25,504 nt of DNA, taken from assembly GCA_964490725.1 (NCBI GenBank), contig CAZBDU010000081.1:1-25504 (forward strand), written 5' to 3'. The stretch's first letter is position 1; the number at the start of each line of letters is the position of its first letter. Shown piece after piece: positions 6,272-14,621 of this stretch. The translations under genes and the position numbers were made by a program. The stretch comes from CAZBDU01 sp964490725 (lineage in GTDB: Bacteria > Spirochaetota > Spirochaetia > SZUA-6 > DRHE01). The notes below the pieces were generated by a model. That model did not search any database. It worked only from the letters and a program-made list of their open reading frames with translations, and was not told where the DNA came from.

Positions 6272-7081
6272 ATGACCGCTACCGCGAGGACAGCGCTGGT
6301 TACCGGGGCCTCCGGGGGGATCGGCCTGGAGCTGGCCAGGGTGTTCGCCAGGAACGGCTACGACCTGGTGCTGGTGGCTCGCAGCCGGGACACCCTCCGC
6401 AGCGCGGCCGAAGGGCTTGCCGGGGAGTTCGGGATCCGAGCACGGGCGATCCCGCGGGACCTGTCCAACCCGGCGGCTCCCCGGGAGATCGCCGAAGAGC
6501 TGGAGCAGGACTCCGTGGCCGTGCACACTTTGGTGAACAACGCCGGTTTCACCATGACCGGTCCCTTCGCGGAGGCGGACCCGGAGCGCAGCCTGGACAT
6601 GATGCGGCTGAACATGGAGGCTCTCACCCACCTGACCCGGCGCTTCCTGCCGGGGATGGTCCGGCGGGCGGAAGGGGGGATCCTGAACGTCGCCTCCACG
6701 GCCGCCTTCCTGCCCGGTCCGCTGATGGCGGTGTACTACGCCACCAAGAGCTACGTGCTCAGCTTCTCTCGCGCCCTGGCCGCGGAGCTGCAGGGAAGCG
6801 GCGTGAGGGTCTCGGTGCTCTGTCCCGGGGCCACCCGCACCGGCTTTCAGCGCCGGGGGAACCTGGAGGAGGCGCGTCTGGTGAAAGGAAAACGGCTGGC
6901 CGATCCTCGCCGGGTGGCGGAGGCGGGCTTCCGGGGGTACGTGCGCGGCAGGACCGTCGTGGTCCCGGGGCCGTCCAACAAGCTGATCCCGCTTCTGGCG
7001 CGTCTCATGCCCAGCCGCCTGCTGGCCTCGGCCGCCGAGCTGATGCACCGGCCTTCCTCGAGGGCGGCGGGCCGCGGGTAG
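6272..7081 (+). CDS. Short-chain dehydrogenase/reductase (classical SDR)
   Basis: 269 aa, ATG at 6272 preceded by GAGGAGGG. The Rossmann cofactor motif TGASGGIG is at 11-18, NNAG at 89-92, the structural Asn at 114, Ser142, and Tyr155/Lys159 in YYATK, so the catalytic set Asn-Ser-Tyr-Lys is complete. Arg37 and Arg39 after the second strand (LVARSRD) suggest NADPH rather than NADH. It resembles the DltE/YqjQ-like group of unknown substrate, with a C-terminal hydrophobic/basic stretch (LIPLLARLMPSRLLASAA) that may touch the membrane. The MFS transporter gene begins 2 bp after its stop, so the two are co-transcribed. No convincing promoter was found in the 193 bp upstream. Confidence 0.92.
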   Translation: MTATARTALVTGASGGIGLELARVFARNGYDLVLVARSRDTLRSAAEGLAGEFGIRARAIPRDLSNPAAPREIAEELEQDSVAVHTLVNNAGFTMTGPFAEADPERSLDMMRLNMEALTHLTRRFLPGMVRRAEGGILNVASTAAFLPGPLMAVYYATKSYVLSFSRALAAELQGSGVRVSVLCPGATRTGFQRRGNLEEARLVKGKRLADPRRVAEAGFRGYVRGRTVVVPGPSNKLIPLLARLMPSRLLASAAELMHRPSSRAAGRG

Positions 7082-7083
7082 GC

Positions 7084-8319
7084 ATGGATCCCCGCCGCCG
7101 CCCCGCCGGCGCCCCGAGCCGGAACGTCGTCCTGGCCGGGCTGACCTCCTTCTTTACCGACGTCTCCTCGGAGATGGTTTATCCCCTTCTGCAGGCCTTC
7201 GTGCGCTTCATCCTGGCCTCCCGGCGGGCCGCCCTGGGTCCAGCCCTGGGGGTGATCGAGGGGGTGGCCGAGTCCACGGCCAGCCTGCTGCGGGTCTTCT
7301 CCGGGTATCTCTCCGACAGGATGGGGCGGCGCAAGCTTCCCGCGGTGGGGGGCTACGGGACCTCTGCGGCGGCCAAGGCGCTGCTCCTGCTCGGCTCGGC
7401 GGGCTGGGGCTTCCTGGTCCTGGCCCGCTTTCTGGACCGCGTGGGCAAGGGGATCCGCACCGCTCCCCGGGACGCGCTGATCTCCGAGTCCACGCCCGCC
7501 GCCTCCCAGGGCAAGGCCTTCGGCTTCCAGCGCGCCATGGACTTCGCCGGGGCCACCCTGGGCGCGCTGATCGCCTACTTCCTGGCCCGCCGCTTCCTGG
7601 ACCAGGCCACCGGGAACCTGCGCTCCCTGGGCGACTTCTACACGGTGTTCCTGGTCTCCCTGGCGCCGGCCGCACTGGGGGTGGCGGCCCTGCTGTTCGT
7701 ACGGGAGCGCCGGCCCGGAGGGCGCGGGCGCAACCCTGGCCGGCCCAACCTGGACCTGCGCGGCTACAGCCCCAACCTCAGACGCTTCTTCCTGGCGCAG
7801 GGACTGTTCGCCCTGGGCAACTCCTCCAACCAGTTCCTGCTGCTCCGCAGCATGGATCTGGGACGGCCCCTCTCGACGGTGATCCTGATGTATCTGGCGT
7901 TCAACCTCTCCACCGCCGCTCTGTCGACCGCCTTTGGGTCGCTCTCCGACCGCATTGGCCGCAGGCGGGTGCTCGTGACCGGCTACGCTCTGTACGCCGT
8001 CGTCTACGCGGCCTTCGGTTTCATCCCCCGGCAGCAGGGGTATCTCCTCTGGGCATTCTGGACCCTTTACGGGGTATACTACGCCATGACCGAAGGGGTG
8101 GAGAAAGCCCTTGTCTCCGATATCGCTCCCGCTGGCTCCAGGGCGACCGCCTTGGGGTTCTACCACACCATCGTAGGAGTGGGCCTGCTGCCGGCAAGCC
8201 TGATCGCCGGCCTGCTGTTTTCCCTGCTGCCGCCCGCCGCCTTCCTGTTCGGAGGCCTCATGGCGCTGGCCGCCGTGGTGGTGCTGGGAGCGTTCGTGCA
8301 CGAGGAGCCGCGGCGGTGA
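7084..8319 (+). CDS. Major facilitator superfamily transporter
   Basis: 411 aa, about 12 hydrophobic helices. It has the signature opening TSFFTDVSSEMVYPLL (21-36) and a loop 2-3 motif GYLSDRMGRRK (74-84), which is repeated in the second half as GSLSDRIGRRR. DRVGKGIRTAPRD (118-130) is typical of a widespread uncharacterised MFS group. These proteins are inner-membrane secondary carriers, most often exporters; the substrate cannot be told. The ATG at 7084 lies 2 bp after the SDR stop, so translation is probably coupled. The pairing suggests export of something that the SDR makes or modifies, but this is inference. Confidence 0.92.
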   Translation: MDPRRRPAGAPSRNVVLAGLTSFFTDVSSEMVYPLLQAFVRFILASRRAALGPALGVIEGVAESTASLLRVFSGYLSDRMGRRKLPAVGGYGTSAAAKALLLLGSAGWGFLVLARFLDRVGKGIRTAPRDALISESTPAASQGKAFGFQRAMDFAGATLGALIAYFLARRFLDQATGNLRSLGDFYTVFLVSLAPAALGVAALLFVRERRPGGRGRNPGRPNLDLRGYSPNLRRFFLAQGLFALGNSSNQFLLLRSMDLGRPLSTVILMYLAFNLSTAALSTAFGSLSDRIGRRRVLVTGYALYAVVYAAFGFIPRQQGYLLWAFWTLYGVYYAMTEGVEKALVSDIAPAGSRATALGFYHTIVGVGLLPASLIAGLLFSLLPPAAFLFGGLMALAAVVVLGAFVHEEPRR

Positions 8320-8366
8320 GCGGTGGAGACGTGGACGGCTAGATGTGTCGAATTGTGGAAAGGTAG

Positions 8367-8394
8367 TTGACACAAATTCCTCTGGCCGTAGAAT
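8367..8394 (+). promoter_or_regulatory. Strong promoter of the phosphonate operon with flanking repeats
   Basis: TTGACA (8367-8372), a 16-bp spacer and TAGAAT (8389-8394). An inverted repeat TGTGTC (8344-8349) / GACACA (8369-8374) overlaps the -35 box, and AATGGT is repeated at 8392-8397 and 8401-8406 over the -10 box and start site. The ribosome site AAGGAGG lies just before the ATG at 8439. The repeats are candidate regulator sites. Confidence 0.72.
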
Positions 8395-8438
8395 GGTTGG
8401 AATGGTGTTAAACCAAAAACATACATAAGGAGGTTTGC

Positions 8439-9476
8439 ATGAAAAAGAGCCTGCTGCTCGCGGCGCTCGCCGTCCTGCTGCTTCCGGCGCTGGTGTTCGC
8501 CGGCGGCCAGGGCGAAGCCCAGGCCAAGACGGTGGTCATCTACACAGCCCTCGAAGAGGACGAGACGGCCGACTACCTGGCGCTGGCCAGGCAGGAGATG
8601 CCCGACCTGGACATCAAGTGGGTCAGGTACTCCACCGGCGAGGTGATGGCCAAGCTGATCGCGGAGAAGGACAATCCCCAGGCCGACGTGGTGTACGGAA
8701 CGGCCGTCACGGAGCTGGCCAGGGTGAAAGATCTCTTCGTTCCCTACAAGGCAAAGGGCTTCGACAAGATCGGAAAGGACTTCAAGGACCCCGGCGGCTA
8801 CTGGACCGCCATCGACATGTATGTGGCGGCCTTCTGCGTCAACAAGGACCGGCTGGCCAAGAAGAACCTGACCATGCCCGCGAGCTGGGCCGATCTGATC
8901 AAGCCGGAGTTCCGGGGCGAGGTGATCATGCCCAATCCGGCCAGCTCGGGCACCGGCTACCTCCAGGTGACCTCGATTCTGCTCATGAATGGAATCAAGC
9001 AGGGCAAGGAGGACGGCTGGGACTTCCTGAAGGAGCTGCACAAGAACATCGTGGAGTACACCAACTCCGGTTCCGCCCCGGCCAAGCTGGCTTCCAGCGG
9101 AGAGGTCACGGTTGGGGTTTCCTTCGGGTACCGGGTGGCCAAGCAGATGGCCGACGGTTTCCCCGTGGCCATGGTCTTTCCGGCCGAAGGAAGCGGCTAC
9201 GAGCTGGAGGCGAACTCTCTGGTGAAGGGCGCCAGGCACCCCGAGGCCGCCAAGAGATTCCTCGATTGGGCGATCTCCGAGAACGCCATGAAGGCCTATT
9301 CCCGCTACAAGATCATGGTGACCCGGGCGGGGATCTCCTCCGAGAGTGAGCTCCCCCTGCCCAAGCCCGAGGATGTGAAGCTGGCGCCCATGGATTTCGT
9401 CTGGTCGGCCGAGAACAAGACCGCCCTGGTCGAAAAATGGACCTCCCTCTTCCAGGACAAGACCGTCCCCAAGTGA
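8439..9476 (+). CDS. ABC transporter substrate-binding protein, 2-aminoethylphosphonate/iron-type family
   Basis: 345 aa. The signal peptide is MKKSLLLAALAVLLLPALVFA, with cleavage before GGQGE; there is no lipobox Cys. The mature part opens with VVIYTALEEDETADYL and contains YSTGEVMAKLIAEKDNPQADVVYG, PASWADLIKPEFRGEVIMPNP and SSGTGYLQV. This is the type-2 periplasmic-binding-protein fold of the Fbp/PhnS group. Family members bind ferric iron, small phosphonates or related anions outside the membrane and deliver them to a fused or paired permease. Because phnX follows in the same operon, a 2-carbon phosphonate such as 2-aminoethylphosphonate is the most likely ligand. This is inference from context; iron remains the main alternative. 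Start is fixed by AAGGAGG. Confidence 0.9.
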   Translation: MKKSLLLAALAVLLLPALVFAGGQGEAQAKTVVIYTALEEDETADYLALARQEMPDLDIKWVRYSTGEVMAKLIAEKDNPQADVVYGTAVTELARVKDLFVPYKAKGFDKIGKDFKDPGGYWTAIDMYVAAFCVNKDRLAKKNLTMPASWADLIKPEFRGEVIMPNPASSGTGYLQVTSILLMNGIKQGKEDGWDFLKELHKNIVEYTNSGSAPAKLASSGEVTVGVSFGYRVAKQMADGFPVAMVFPAEGSGYELEANSLVKGARHPEAAKRFLDWAISENAMKAYSRYKIMVTRAGISSESELPLPKPEDVKLAPMDFVWSAENKTALVEKWTSLFQDKTVPK

Positions 9477-9514
9477 CGGCGGGCTTCGGCTCCTGACCGC
9501 GCCGCCCCTCTCCT

Positions 9515-9548
9515 CCGTTCGGGGGACGCCTCCAGGCGCCCCGAACGG
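9515..9548 (+). repeat. Large intercistronic hairpin between binding-protein and ATPase genes
   Basis: CCGTTCGGGG (9515-9524) pairs perfectly with CCCCGAACGG (9539-9548). After a 2-nt bulge the stem continues with CGCCT/AGGCG (9527-9538). It is not followed by a T-run. Placed directly after the binding-protein gene, it probably protects that part of the message or lowers read-through, so the binding protein is made in excess over the transporter. Confidence 0.7.
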
Positions 9549-9588
9549 GGTGGGGGAGGCCGAAAAACACTCATAGGGGTCATCGTTT

Positions 9589-10656
9589 ATGCCCAAGAAC
9601 CTCGTGCTCGAGAAGATCTCCAAGCAGTTCGACCGGCTCCACGCGGTCAAGGATGTGAGCCTGGAAATCGGCGAGGGGGAGTTCGTGACTCTCCTGGGAC
9701 CTTCCGGATGCGGAAAGACCACCACCCTGCGCATGGTCGCGGGCTTCGAGACGCCCACGGCCGGCAACATCTACTACGACGGACGGCTCATCAACGACCT
9801 GATACCCCAGAAGCGCAACTTCGGGATCGTGTTTCAGTCCTACGCCCTCTTCCCTCACATGAAGGTCAAGGAGAACGTGGCGTTCGGATTGAGGATGCAC
9901 CGGTATCCGAAGGACCGGATCAAGGCCCGGGTGGAGGAGCTGCTCAACGTGGTGGGGCTGCTGGAGCACAGGGAGAAATACCCGCCCGAGCTGTCGGGGG
10001 GAATGCAGCAGAGGGTGGCCCTGGCGCGGGCCCTGGCCCCGAGTCCCGAGGTCATCCTTCTGGACGAACCGCTGAGCGCCCTGGATGCAAAGATCAGAGT
10101 GAAGCTGCGGGCGGAGATCAAGCAGCTGCAGACGGAGCTGGGCATTACCACGATCTACGTGACCCACGATCAGGAGGAGGCCCTGTCGATCTCGGACCGG
10201 GTCGTGATCATGAATCGAGGAGAGATCGAGCAGATCGGCAGGCCCATCGACATCTACAAGAACCCCGCCTCGCGCTACGTGGCCGATTTCGTAGGCACGA
10301 GCAACTTCTTCGAGGGAGGGCTGAACGGCGGCGTCCTGTCCGGACCCGGCTTCGAGCTGGAGGTTTCCGGGCCGGCCGGGACGGGATCCGGCCCGGTCAC
10401 CGGGGCGATCAGGCCGGAGAAGATCGAGATCCTCACCTCCGCTGACGCCGCCCCCGCCGGGAGCCGGAACGTCCTGAGCGGGAACCTGGTGGTGGTCATC
10501 TTCATGGGGCTCATGGTGCGCCTGGTGGTGCGGGGGGGGGACCGGGACATCATCGTGGATTGCCTGGAAAAGAGATACGAGGAGTTGGGGATCGACAGAG
10601 GCGACACCCTGAGGCTGTACCTTCCTCCCGAGGCGTTCAGGGTTTACGCGCGGTGA
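9589..10656 (+). CDS. ABC transporter ATPase (PotA/FbpC/PhnT-like)
   Basis: 355 aa. Walker A GPSGCGKTT is at 37-45, Q-loop Gln83 in VFQSYALFPH, signature LSGGMQQ at 135-141, Walker B ILLDEP at 156-161, D-loop SALD and switch His193 in VTHDQEEAL. All residues needed for ATP hydrolysis are present. After residue 240 comes a TOBE-type regulatory domain (about 270-350). It powers import through the fused permease encoded immediately downstream. Its TGA overlaps the permease GTG (sequence GTGA), so expression is coupled. A moderate AGGGG element lies about 10 nt before the ATG. Substrate follows from the operon, not from the ATPase itself. Confidence 0.95.
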   Translation: MPKNLVLEKISKQFDRLHAVKDVSLEIGEGEFVTLLGPSGCGKTTTLRMVAGFETPTAGNIYYDGRLINDLIPQKRNFGIVFQSYALFPHMKVKENVAFGLRMHRYPKDRIKARVEELLNVVGLLEHREKYPPELSGGMQQRVALARALAPSPEVILLDEPLSALDAKIRVKLRAEIKQLQTELGITTIYVTHDQEEALSISDRVVIMNRGEIEQIGRPIDIYKNPASRYVADFVGTSNFFEGGLNGGVLSGPGFELEVSGPAGTGSGPVTGAIRPEKIEILTSADAAPAGSRNVLSGNLVVVIFMGLMVRLVVRGGDRDIIVDCLEKRYEELGIDRGDTLRLYLPPEAFRVYAR

Positions 10657-12389
10657 TTTCCCCCAGAGAGCAGCTGCCCGCGGCGCAAACCGGCAAGACA
10701 GAGGTGCCCGAAAGAAGGATCATCGACGACAAGCTGGTCGTGTACCTGGTGGGCGGGGCCATCGGAGTGTTCCTCCTCATCTTCATGGTGGTCCCGGTGT
10801 TCAACATCCTGCGCCTGAGCGTCACCAGGTACCAGTCGGAGACGCACCAGTTCCTGGGCGAATTGACCGCCTCCAACTTCATCAACTACTTCAGCAAGCC
10901 GGCCATCGTCCAGTCCCTGTTCAACAGCCTGTGGGTTTCCCTCTGGTCGACGCTCATCACCACCACCCTGGCCTTCATCTTCGCCTACGGGTTGACCAGG
11001 ACCACCATCAGGTGGAAGAAGGCCCTCTATTACATCGCCATGATTCCCCTGGTGGCTCCCTCGCTTCTCCAGGCCATGGCCCTCATCTCCCTGTTCGGAG
11101 CGAACGGGCTGATCACCGCCGGACTGCTCGGGGTGGAGTGGAACGTCTACGGACCCACGGGCATCATCATCTCCGAGGTCCTGTACTGCTTCCCCCATGC
11201 CGTGGTCATTCTCTACACCACCCTTTCGGCCGTGGACACCAGGCTGGACGAGGCCGCCTCCAGCCTGGGCGCTTCGGGAATCACCACCTTCTTCCGCATC
11301 ACCGTCCCCACAGCCCGCTACGGGATCTTCTCCGCCGCCGCCCTGGTGTTCAACCTGACCATCACCGACTTCGGCAACCCCATCATCATCGGCCGCGGGT
11401 ACCGGGTCCTGTCCACCGAGATCTACCTGCAGGTGATCGGGATGCAGCGCTTCGACCTGGGCACGACCATCGCGGTGGTGCTGCTGGTTCCCTCGGTGAT
11501 CGCCTTTCTGCTCAATTACTACTTCACCCAGAAGAGCCACGCCCTCATCAGCGGCCAGGCGGTGCCCAGGCTGCCCAGGTCCCGCCCCTTGAAGAAATGG
11601 GGCTTCACCGCCTTCTGCTGGCTCATGGCGGCGGTCATGATCTCGGTGCTCGGGGTGGTGGTGGTCAAGTCCTTCGTGGCCGTGTGGATGTACGACTGGA
11701 GCCTGACCCTGAGGCACTTCCAGTTCCGCATACCCGGCGGGTTGGGCGTGCTGTGGACGAGCCTGTGGATATCGATCACCGTGGGGATCCTGGGCGCGCT
11801 CCTGACGCTCCTCAACGGCTACGTCATCGAAAAGAGAAAGCCCATCTTCGCCCAGCCGCTGTATCTGCTCTCGGTGATTCCGGCGGCAATCCCCGGGCTG
11901 GTGATGGGGCTGGGCTACATCCTGATATTCAATACCCGCTTCCTGAACCTGGACAACATCCTCTACGGGAAGGCGGCCCTGATCATCCTGAACGTGGTGG
12001 TCTGCAATTTCACCCTGGGCACTCTTTCCAGCATCGCGAACATGAAGAACATCGACAACTCCATGGACGAAGCGGCCACCAGCCTGGGGGCGGACATCGT
12101 CAGGGGGTTCACGAGAGTGATCCTGCCCTTGAGCAGGGTCTCCTTCATGAGCAACCTGACCTACTACTTCATGCGCAGCATGGTCACGATCAGCGCGGTG
12201 ATCTTCCTCATCTCTCCGGACGTGCACCTGGCGGCGGTTTCGGTGGTCAACCTGGAGAAGGACGGCAAGGAGGGACCCTCCTCGGCCATGGCCACCCTCA
12301 TCGTCCTGATCGTCTGTGTGGTCCTGGGCCTGTTCGCGCTCCTGTCCCGTAGACGGAGGGCCGGAGAAGCGAGGCAGAGTCGGGGATGA
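10653..12389 (+). CDS. Fused double permease of the ABC transporter (FbpB/PhnU-V-like)
   Basis: 578 aa from the GTG at 10653, which overlaps the ATPase stop by 3 bases; the longer in-frame start at 10560 would be deep inside the ATPase gene. Two MetI-type permease domains are joined in one chain, with about 12 helices. Each has an EAA loop for contact with the ATPase: DEAASSLGASGITTFFRI from residue 199 and DEAATSLGADIVRGFTRVI from residue 472. The two halves make a complete inner-membrane channel, so no second permease gene is required. The N-terminus has a 28-residue polar cytoplasmic stretch before the first helix. The downstream phnX ATG overlaps its TGA (ATGA). Confidence 0.95.
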   Translation: MISPREQLPAAQTGKTEVPERRIIDDKLVVYLVGGAIGVFLLIFMVVPVFNILRLSVTRYQSETHQFLGELTASNFINYFSKPAIVQSLFNSLWVSLWSTLITTTLAFIFAYGLTRTTIRWKKALYYIAMIPLVAPSLLQAMALISLFGANGLITAGLLGVEWNVYGPTGIIISEVLYCFPHAVVILYTTLSAVDTRLDEAASSLGASGITTFFRITVPTARYGIFSAAALVFNLTITDFGNPIIIGRGYRVLSTEIYLQVIGMQRFDLGTTIAVVLLVPSVIAFLLNYYFTQKSHALISGQAVPRLPRSRPLKKWGFTAFCWLMAAVMISVLGVVVVKSFVAVWMYDWSLTLRHFQFRIPGGLGVLWTSLWISITVGILGALLTLLNGYVIEKRKPIFAQPLYLLSVIPAAIPGLVMGLGYILIFNTRFLNLDNILYGKAALIILNVVVCNFTLGTLSSIANMKNIDNSMDEAATSLGADIVRGFTRVILPLSRVSFMSNLTYYFMRSMVTISAVIFLISPDVHLAAVSVVNLEKDGKEGPSSAMATLIVLIVCVVLGLFALLSRRRRAGEARQSRG

Positions 12390-13198
12390 GCCGGTTGCGG
12401 CTGGTGCGGGCGGTGATCTTCGACTGGGCGGGCACGGCGGTGGACTACGGGAGCCTGGCCCCTGTGACGGCGTTCGTGCGCGCCTTCGCCGAGGCCGGCG
12501 TGGAAATCAGCCCCGAGGAGGCCAGGGCGCCCATGGGCCTGTCCAAGATGGATCACACCCGGGCGCTCTGCCAGGCCCCGGCGGTCGCCCGGCGCTGGCG
12601 GGCGGTGCACCGCCGGGACCCGGACGAGGGGGACATGGAGCGGCTGTACCGCCGCATCGAGCCCCTGCTGGGGCAGACCGTGCTCCAGCATTGCCGGCCC
12701 ATCCCCGGCTTCCTGCCCCTGGTGGCGGAGCTGCGTCGCCGGGGCGCGCGCATCGGCTCCACCACCGGGTACACCAGAGCGATCATGCAGATCCTGGCGC
12801 CCGAGGCGGCCCGGCAGGGCTACGCCCCGGATGCGCTGATCTGTTCCGACCAGGCGCCGGCGGGCAGGCCCTATCCATGGATGTGCTACCTGAACGCCAT
12901 CGAGCTGGGCGCTTATCCTACGGGGGCCATGGTGAAGGTGGGGGACACCGCGGCCGACATCCGGGAGGGGAGGAACGCAGGCATGTGGACCATCGGCTTC
13001 AGCCGCTGCGGCAACGAGGTGGGCCTGGCGGAGGAGCAGCTCGGCTCGGTCGCCCCCGCCGAGCTGGAGCGCCTCCTGGAGCGGGCCCGCCGCCGGCTGG
13101 AGGAGGCAGGCGCCCACTTCGTGGTGGAAGGCCCGTGGGAGTGCCTGCCGGCCATCGAGGAGATCGACCGGCGCCTGGCCGCCGGGCAGAAGGCCTGA
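12386..13198 (+). CDS. phnX: Phosphonoacetaldehyde hydrolase (phosphonatase)
   Basis: 270 aa, ATG overlapping the permease stop as ATGA. It is a HAD-superfamily enzyme with nucleophile Asp13 in VIFDWAGTAVD; the second HAD aspartate is replaced (DWAGT), as is usual for phosphonatases. The cap has APMGLSKMDHTRAL, with Lys54 as the Schiff-base lysine, Met50 and His57. Later motifs STTGYT, GRPYPWMCYLNAIELG, VKVGDTAADIREGRNAGMW and GNEVGL are hallmarks of PhnX. It cleaves phosphonoacetaldehyde to acetaldehyde and phosphate in the cytoplasm, the second step of 2-aminoethylphosphonate breakdown. The partner aminotransferase PhnW is not in this window. Some family-typical Dev/vcDev residues read SDQAPAGRP here, a minor change. 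Confidence 0.95.
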   Translation: MSRLRLVRAVIFDWAGTAVDYGSLAPVTAFVRAFAEAGVEISPEEARAPMGLSKMDHTRALCQAPAVARRWRAVHRRDPDEGDMERLYRRIEPLLGQTVLQHCRPIPGFLPLVAELRRRGARIGSTTGYTRAIMQILAPEAARQGYAPDALICSDQAPAGRPYPWMCYLNAIELGAYPTGAMVKVGDTAADIREGRNAGMWTIGFSRCGNEVGLAEEQLGSVAPAELERLLERARRRLEEAGAHFVVEGPWECLPAIEEIDRRLAAGQKA

Positions 13199-13200
13199 GC

Positions 13201-13668
13201 TCACTCCTCCCCGGCAAGCAGCGCCTTCAGCCGCTCCTCGATGCTCTCCTTCTGATCCAGCTCGATCTCGCGGAAATCCGTGTGCCGGCGCAGGCTGTCC
13301 TCCAGCTCCTCCAGGTGCGAATACTCCCGCGGCACGGCGAGAAAGCGGTCCTGATCCGGGGCGTAGAGGAACAGCAGCGGGGGCCCTTTCGGGCGGCTGG
13401 CGCGCCCGCCCAGGATGATCTCCTCCCAGCTCATGCTCTGCACCTCCCCGTCGGGAAGGCGGACCCGCAGGCCCTCTTCACCGCTCTCGATCCAACTGGC
13501 CAGGTGGCGACCGGCGAACCTGGCGAGCTGGTAGATCAGGTAGGCCGCGCCGCCCAGGAGGAGGAGCCCGATCAGTCCAAGGAGGATCACCGCCGCCACC
13601 CCCGCCCCCAGCAACGCCAGGCAGAGGGCCGCCAGGAACAGCAGACGCGGATTGGAGGACACCGTCAT
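13201..13668 (-). CDS. Small membrane protein with cytoplasmic beta-rich domain, unknown function
   Basis: 155 aa from the ATG at 13668; the frame stays open far upstream through the DUF1295 gene, but the long extension is a shadow of that gene. A hydrophobic block at about 9-50 (LLFLAALCLALLGAGV, AVILLGLIGLLLLGGAAYLIY) suggests a two-helix hairpin. A soluble part follows, with VRLPDGEVQSMSWEEIILGG and LLFLYAPDQDRFLAVPREYSHLEELEDSL; it looks like a small PH-like or strand-rich module, which is a guess. The C-terminal 25 residues are charged and helical. No family is recognised. It is the last gene of the minus-strand run and lies 2 bp from the convergent phnX stop. The ribosome site is weak. 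Confidence 0.72.
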   Translation of the reverse strand: MTVSSNPRLLFLAALCLALLGAGVAAVILLGLIGLLLLGGAAYLIYQLARFAGRHLASWIESGEEGLRVRLPDGEVQSMSWEEIILGGRASRPKGPPLLFLYAPDQDRFLAVPREYSHLEELEDSLRRHTDFREIELDQKESIEERLKALLAGEE

Positions 13669-13712
13669 GCGATGGATCACCGCCGCCACTATCGCCCGCT
13701 GCGTCGGTGGTG

Positions 13713-14621
13713 TCAAGTTCCGGAGCCTTTCCTGCCCTCCCCCGGCGGGGGGGCCCTGCGCCGCAGGCCCAGCAGAGCCGGGGTCCGCTCCATCTGCGCG
13801 CGGTAGCCGGGGCGCTGCCGGAGCAGGTGGCGGTCCATCATGGGCACGCTTACGGCCACGAACAACGCGGTCACCGTGGCGGGGCCGGCCGCCGCCCACC
13901 ACCAGGAGGGGGAGGCGGCCAGGGCGAACAGGAACAGTCCCCACCAGAACAGGCATTCCCCCAGGTAGTTGGGGTGTCGGGAGAAGCGCCACAGCCCGGA
14001 GGAAAGCACCTCCCCGGGCCTGGAGCGCCGGCGGAAGAGATCCAGCTGCCTGTCCGCGGCCGTTTCCAGCACGATGGCGGCCGCGGTCACCAGGGTGGCC
14101 GCCCCGTCCAGGGGGGAAAGCGGCCCTCCGGGGGAGGCGAACACCGCGAACAGCGCCAGGCAGCCCAGGAAGACCACCACGGTGGGCATCAGGTGCACCC
14201 CCAGGAAGCTGACCGCCCAGTAGGCGCGGGGGAAACGCCGCCGCAGCTCCCGGTAGCGCCAGTCCTCGTGCCCCAGGCCCCGCCACCGGCGGGCCCAGTT
14301 GGAGGTCAGCCGGGCGGCCCAGAGGGCCACCAGAAGGAGCACCACCAGGTGGCGCAGCCCCACCGTCCCCGGTCGGGCCGCCAGCAGCCAGTAGAGGCAC
14401 AGGAGGGGCGGAGCCACGCTCCAGTACGGGTCGTAGAGGCTGGAGTTGCCGTTGACGAAGCTGAAGGTGAACACCACCGCCGTGGCCGTCAGGTCGGCCA
14501 GCAGCGCGGCCCGCAGCGGGTGGGTGTCCCCCGCGATGCGCAGCGCGATTCCCGCACCCACCAACGCGGTGAAGTACGCTCCGCCGCAGAGGAGAAACGC
14601 CCGTCCCCTGTATTTACTCAC
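13713..14621 (-). CDS. DUF1295 / steroid-5-alpha-reductase-like integral membrane enzyme
   Basis: 302 aa, GTG start at 14621, overlapping the upstream lipoprotein gene by 8 bp (GTGAGTAA). About seven hydrophobic helices are present. The C-terminal motif SGLWRFSRHPNYLGE (208-222) and the middle motif HEDWRYRELRRRF (118-130) are the hallmarks of DUF1295, a relative of sterol reductases and isoprenylcysteine carboxyl methyltransferases. Members bind NADPH or S-adenosylmethionine at the membrane face and act on lipids; the exact reaction is unknown. SVNG-type segment FSFVNGNSSLYDPYWSVAPP (54-73) is also typical. The overlap shows co-transcription with the AttH/CrtC-like lipoprotein, suggesting both act on the same lipid or hydrophobic compound. 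Confidence 0.9.
   Translation of the reverse strand: MSKYRGRAFLLCGGAYFTALVGAGIALRIAGDTHPLRAALLADLTATAVVFTFSFVNGNSSLYDPYWSVAPPLLCLYWLLAARPGTVGLRHLVVLLLVALWAARLTSNWARRWRGLGHEDWRYRELRRRFPRAYWAVSFLGVHLMPTVVVFLGCLALFAVFASPGGPLSPLDGAATLVTAAAIVLETAADRQLDLFRRRSRPGEVLSSGLWRFSRHPNYLGECLFWWGLFLFALAASPSWWWAAAGPATVTALFVAVSVPMMDRHLLRQRPGYRAQMERTPALLGLRRRAPPPGEGRKGSGT

Noticed and set aside
6847..8373. 508-codon minus-strand open frame opposite the MFS gene
   Set aside because: It is antisense to clear membrane-protein coding sequence, and its Gly/Gln/His-rich content is a shadow.
8160..9770. 536-codon minus-strand open frame
   Set aside because: It lies antisense to the MFS end, operon promoter, binding protein and ATPase start, all with convincing features.
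10644..12227. 527-codon minus-strand open frame opposite the permease
   Set aside because: It is His/Gly/Gln-rich and antisense to a permease with two EAA loops.
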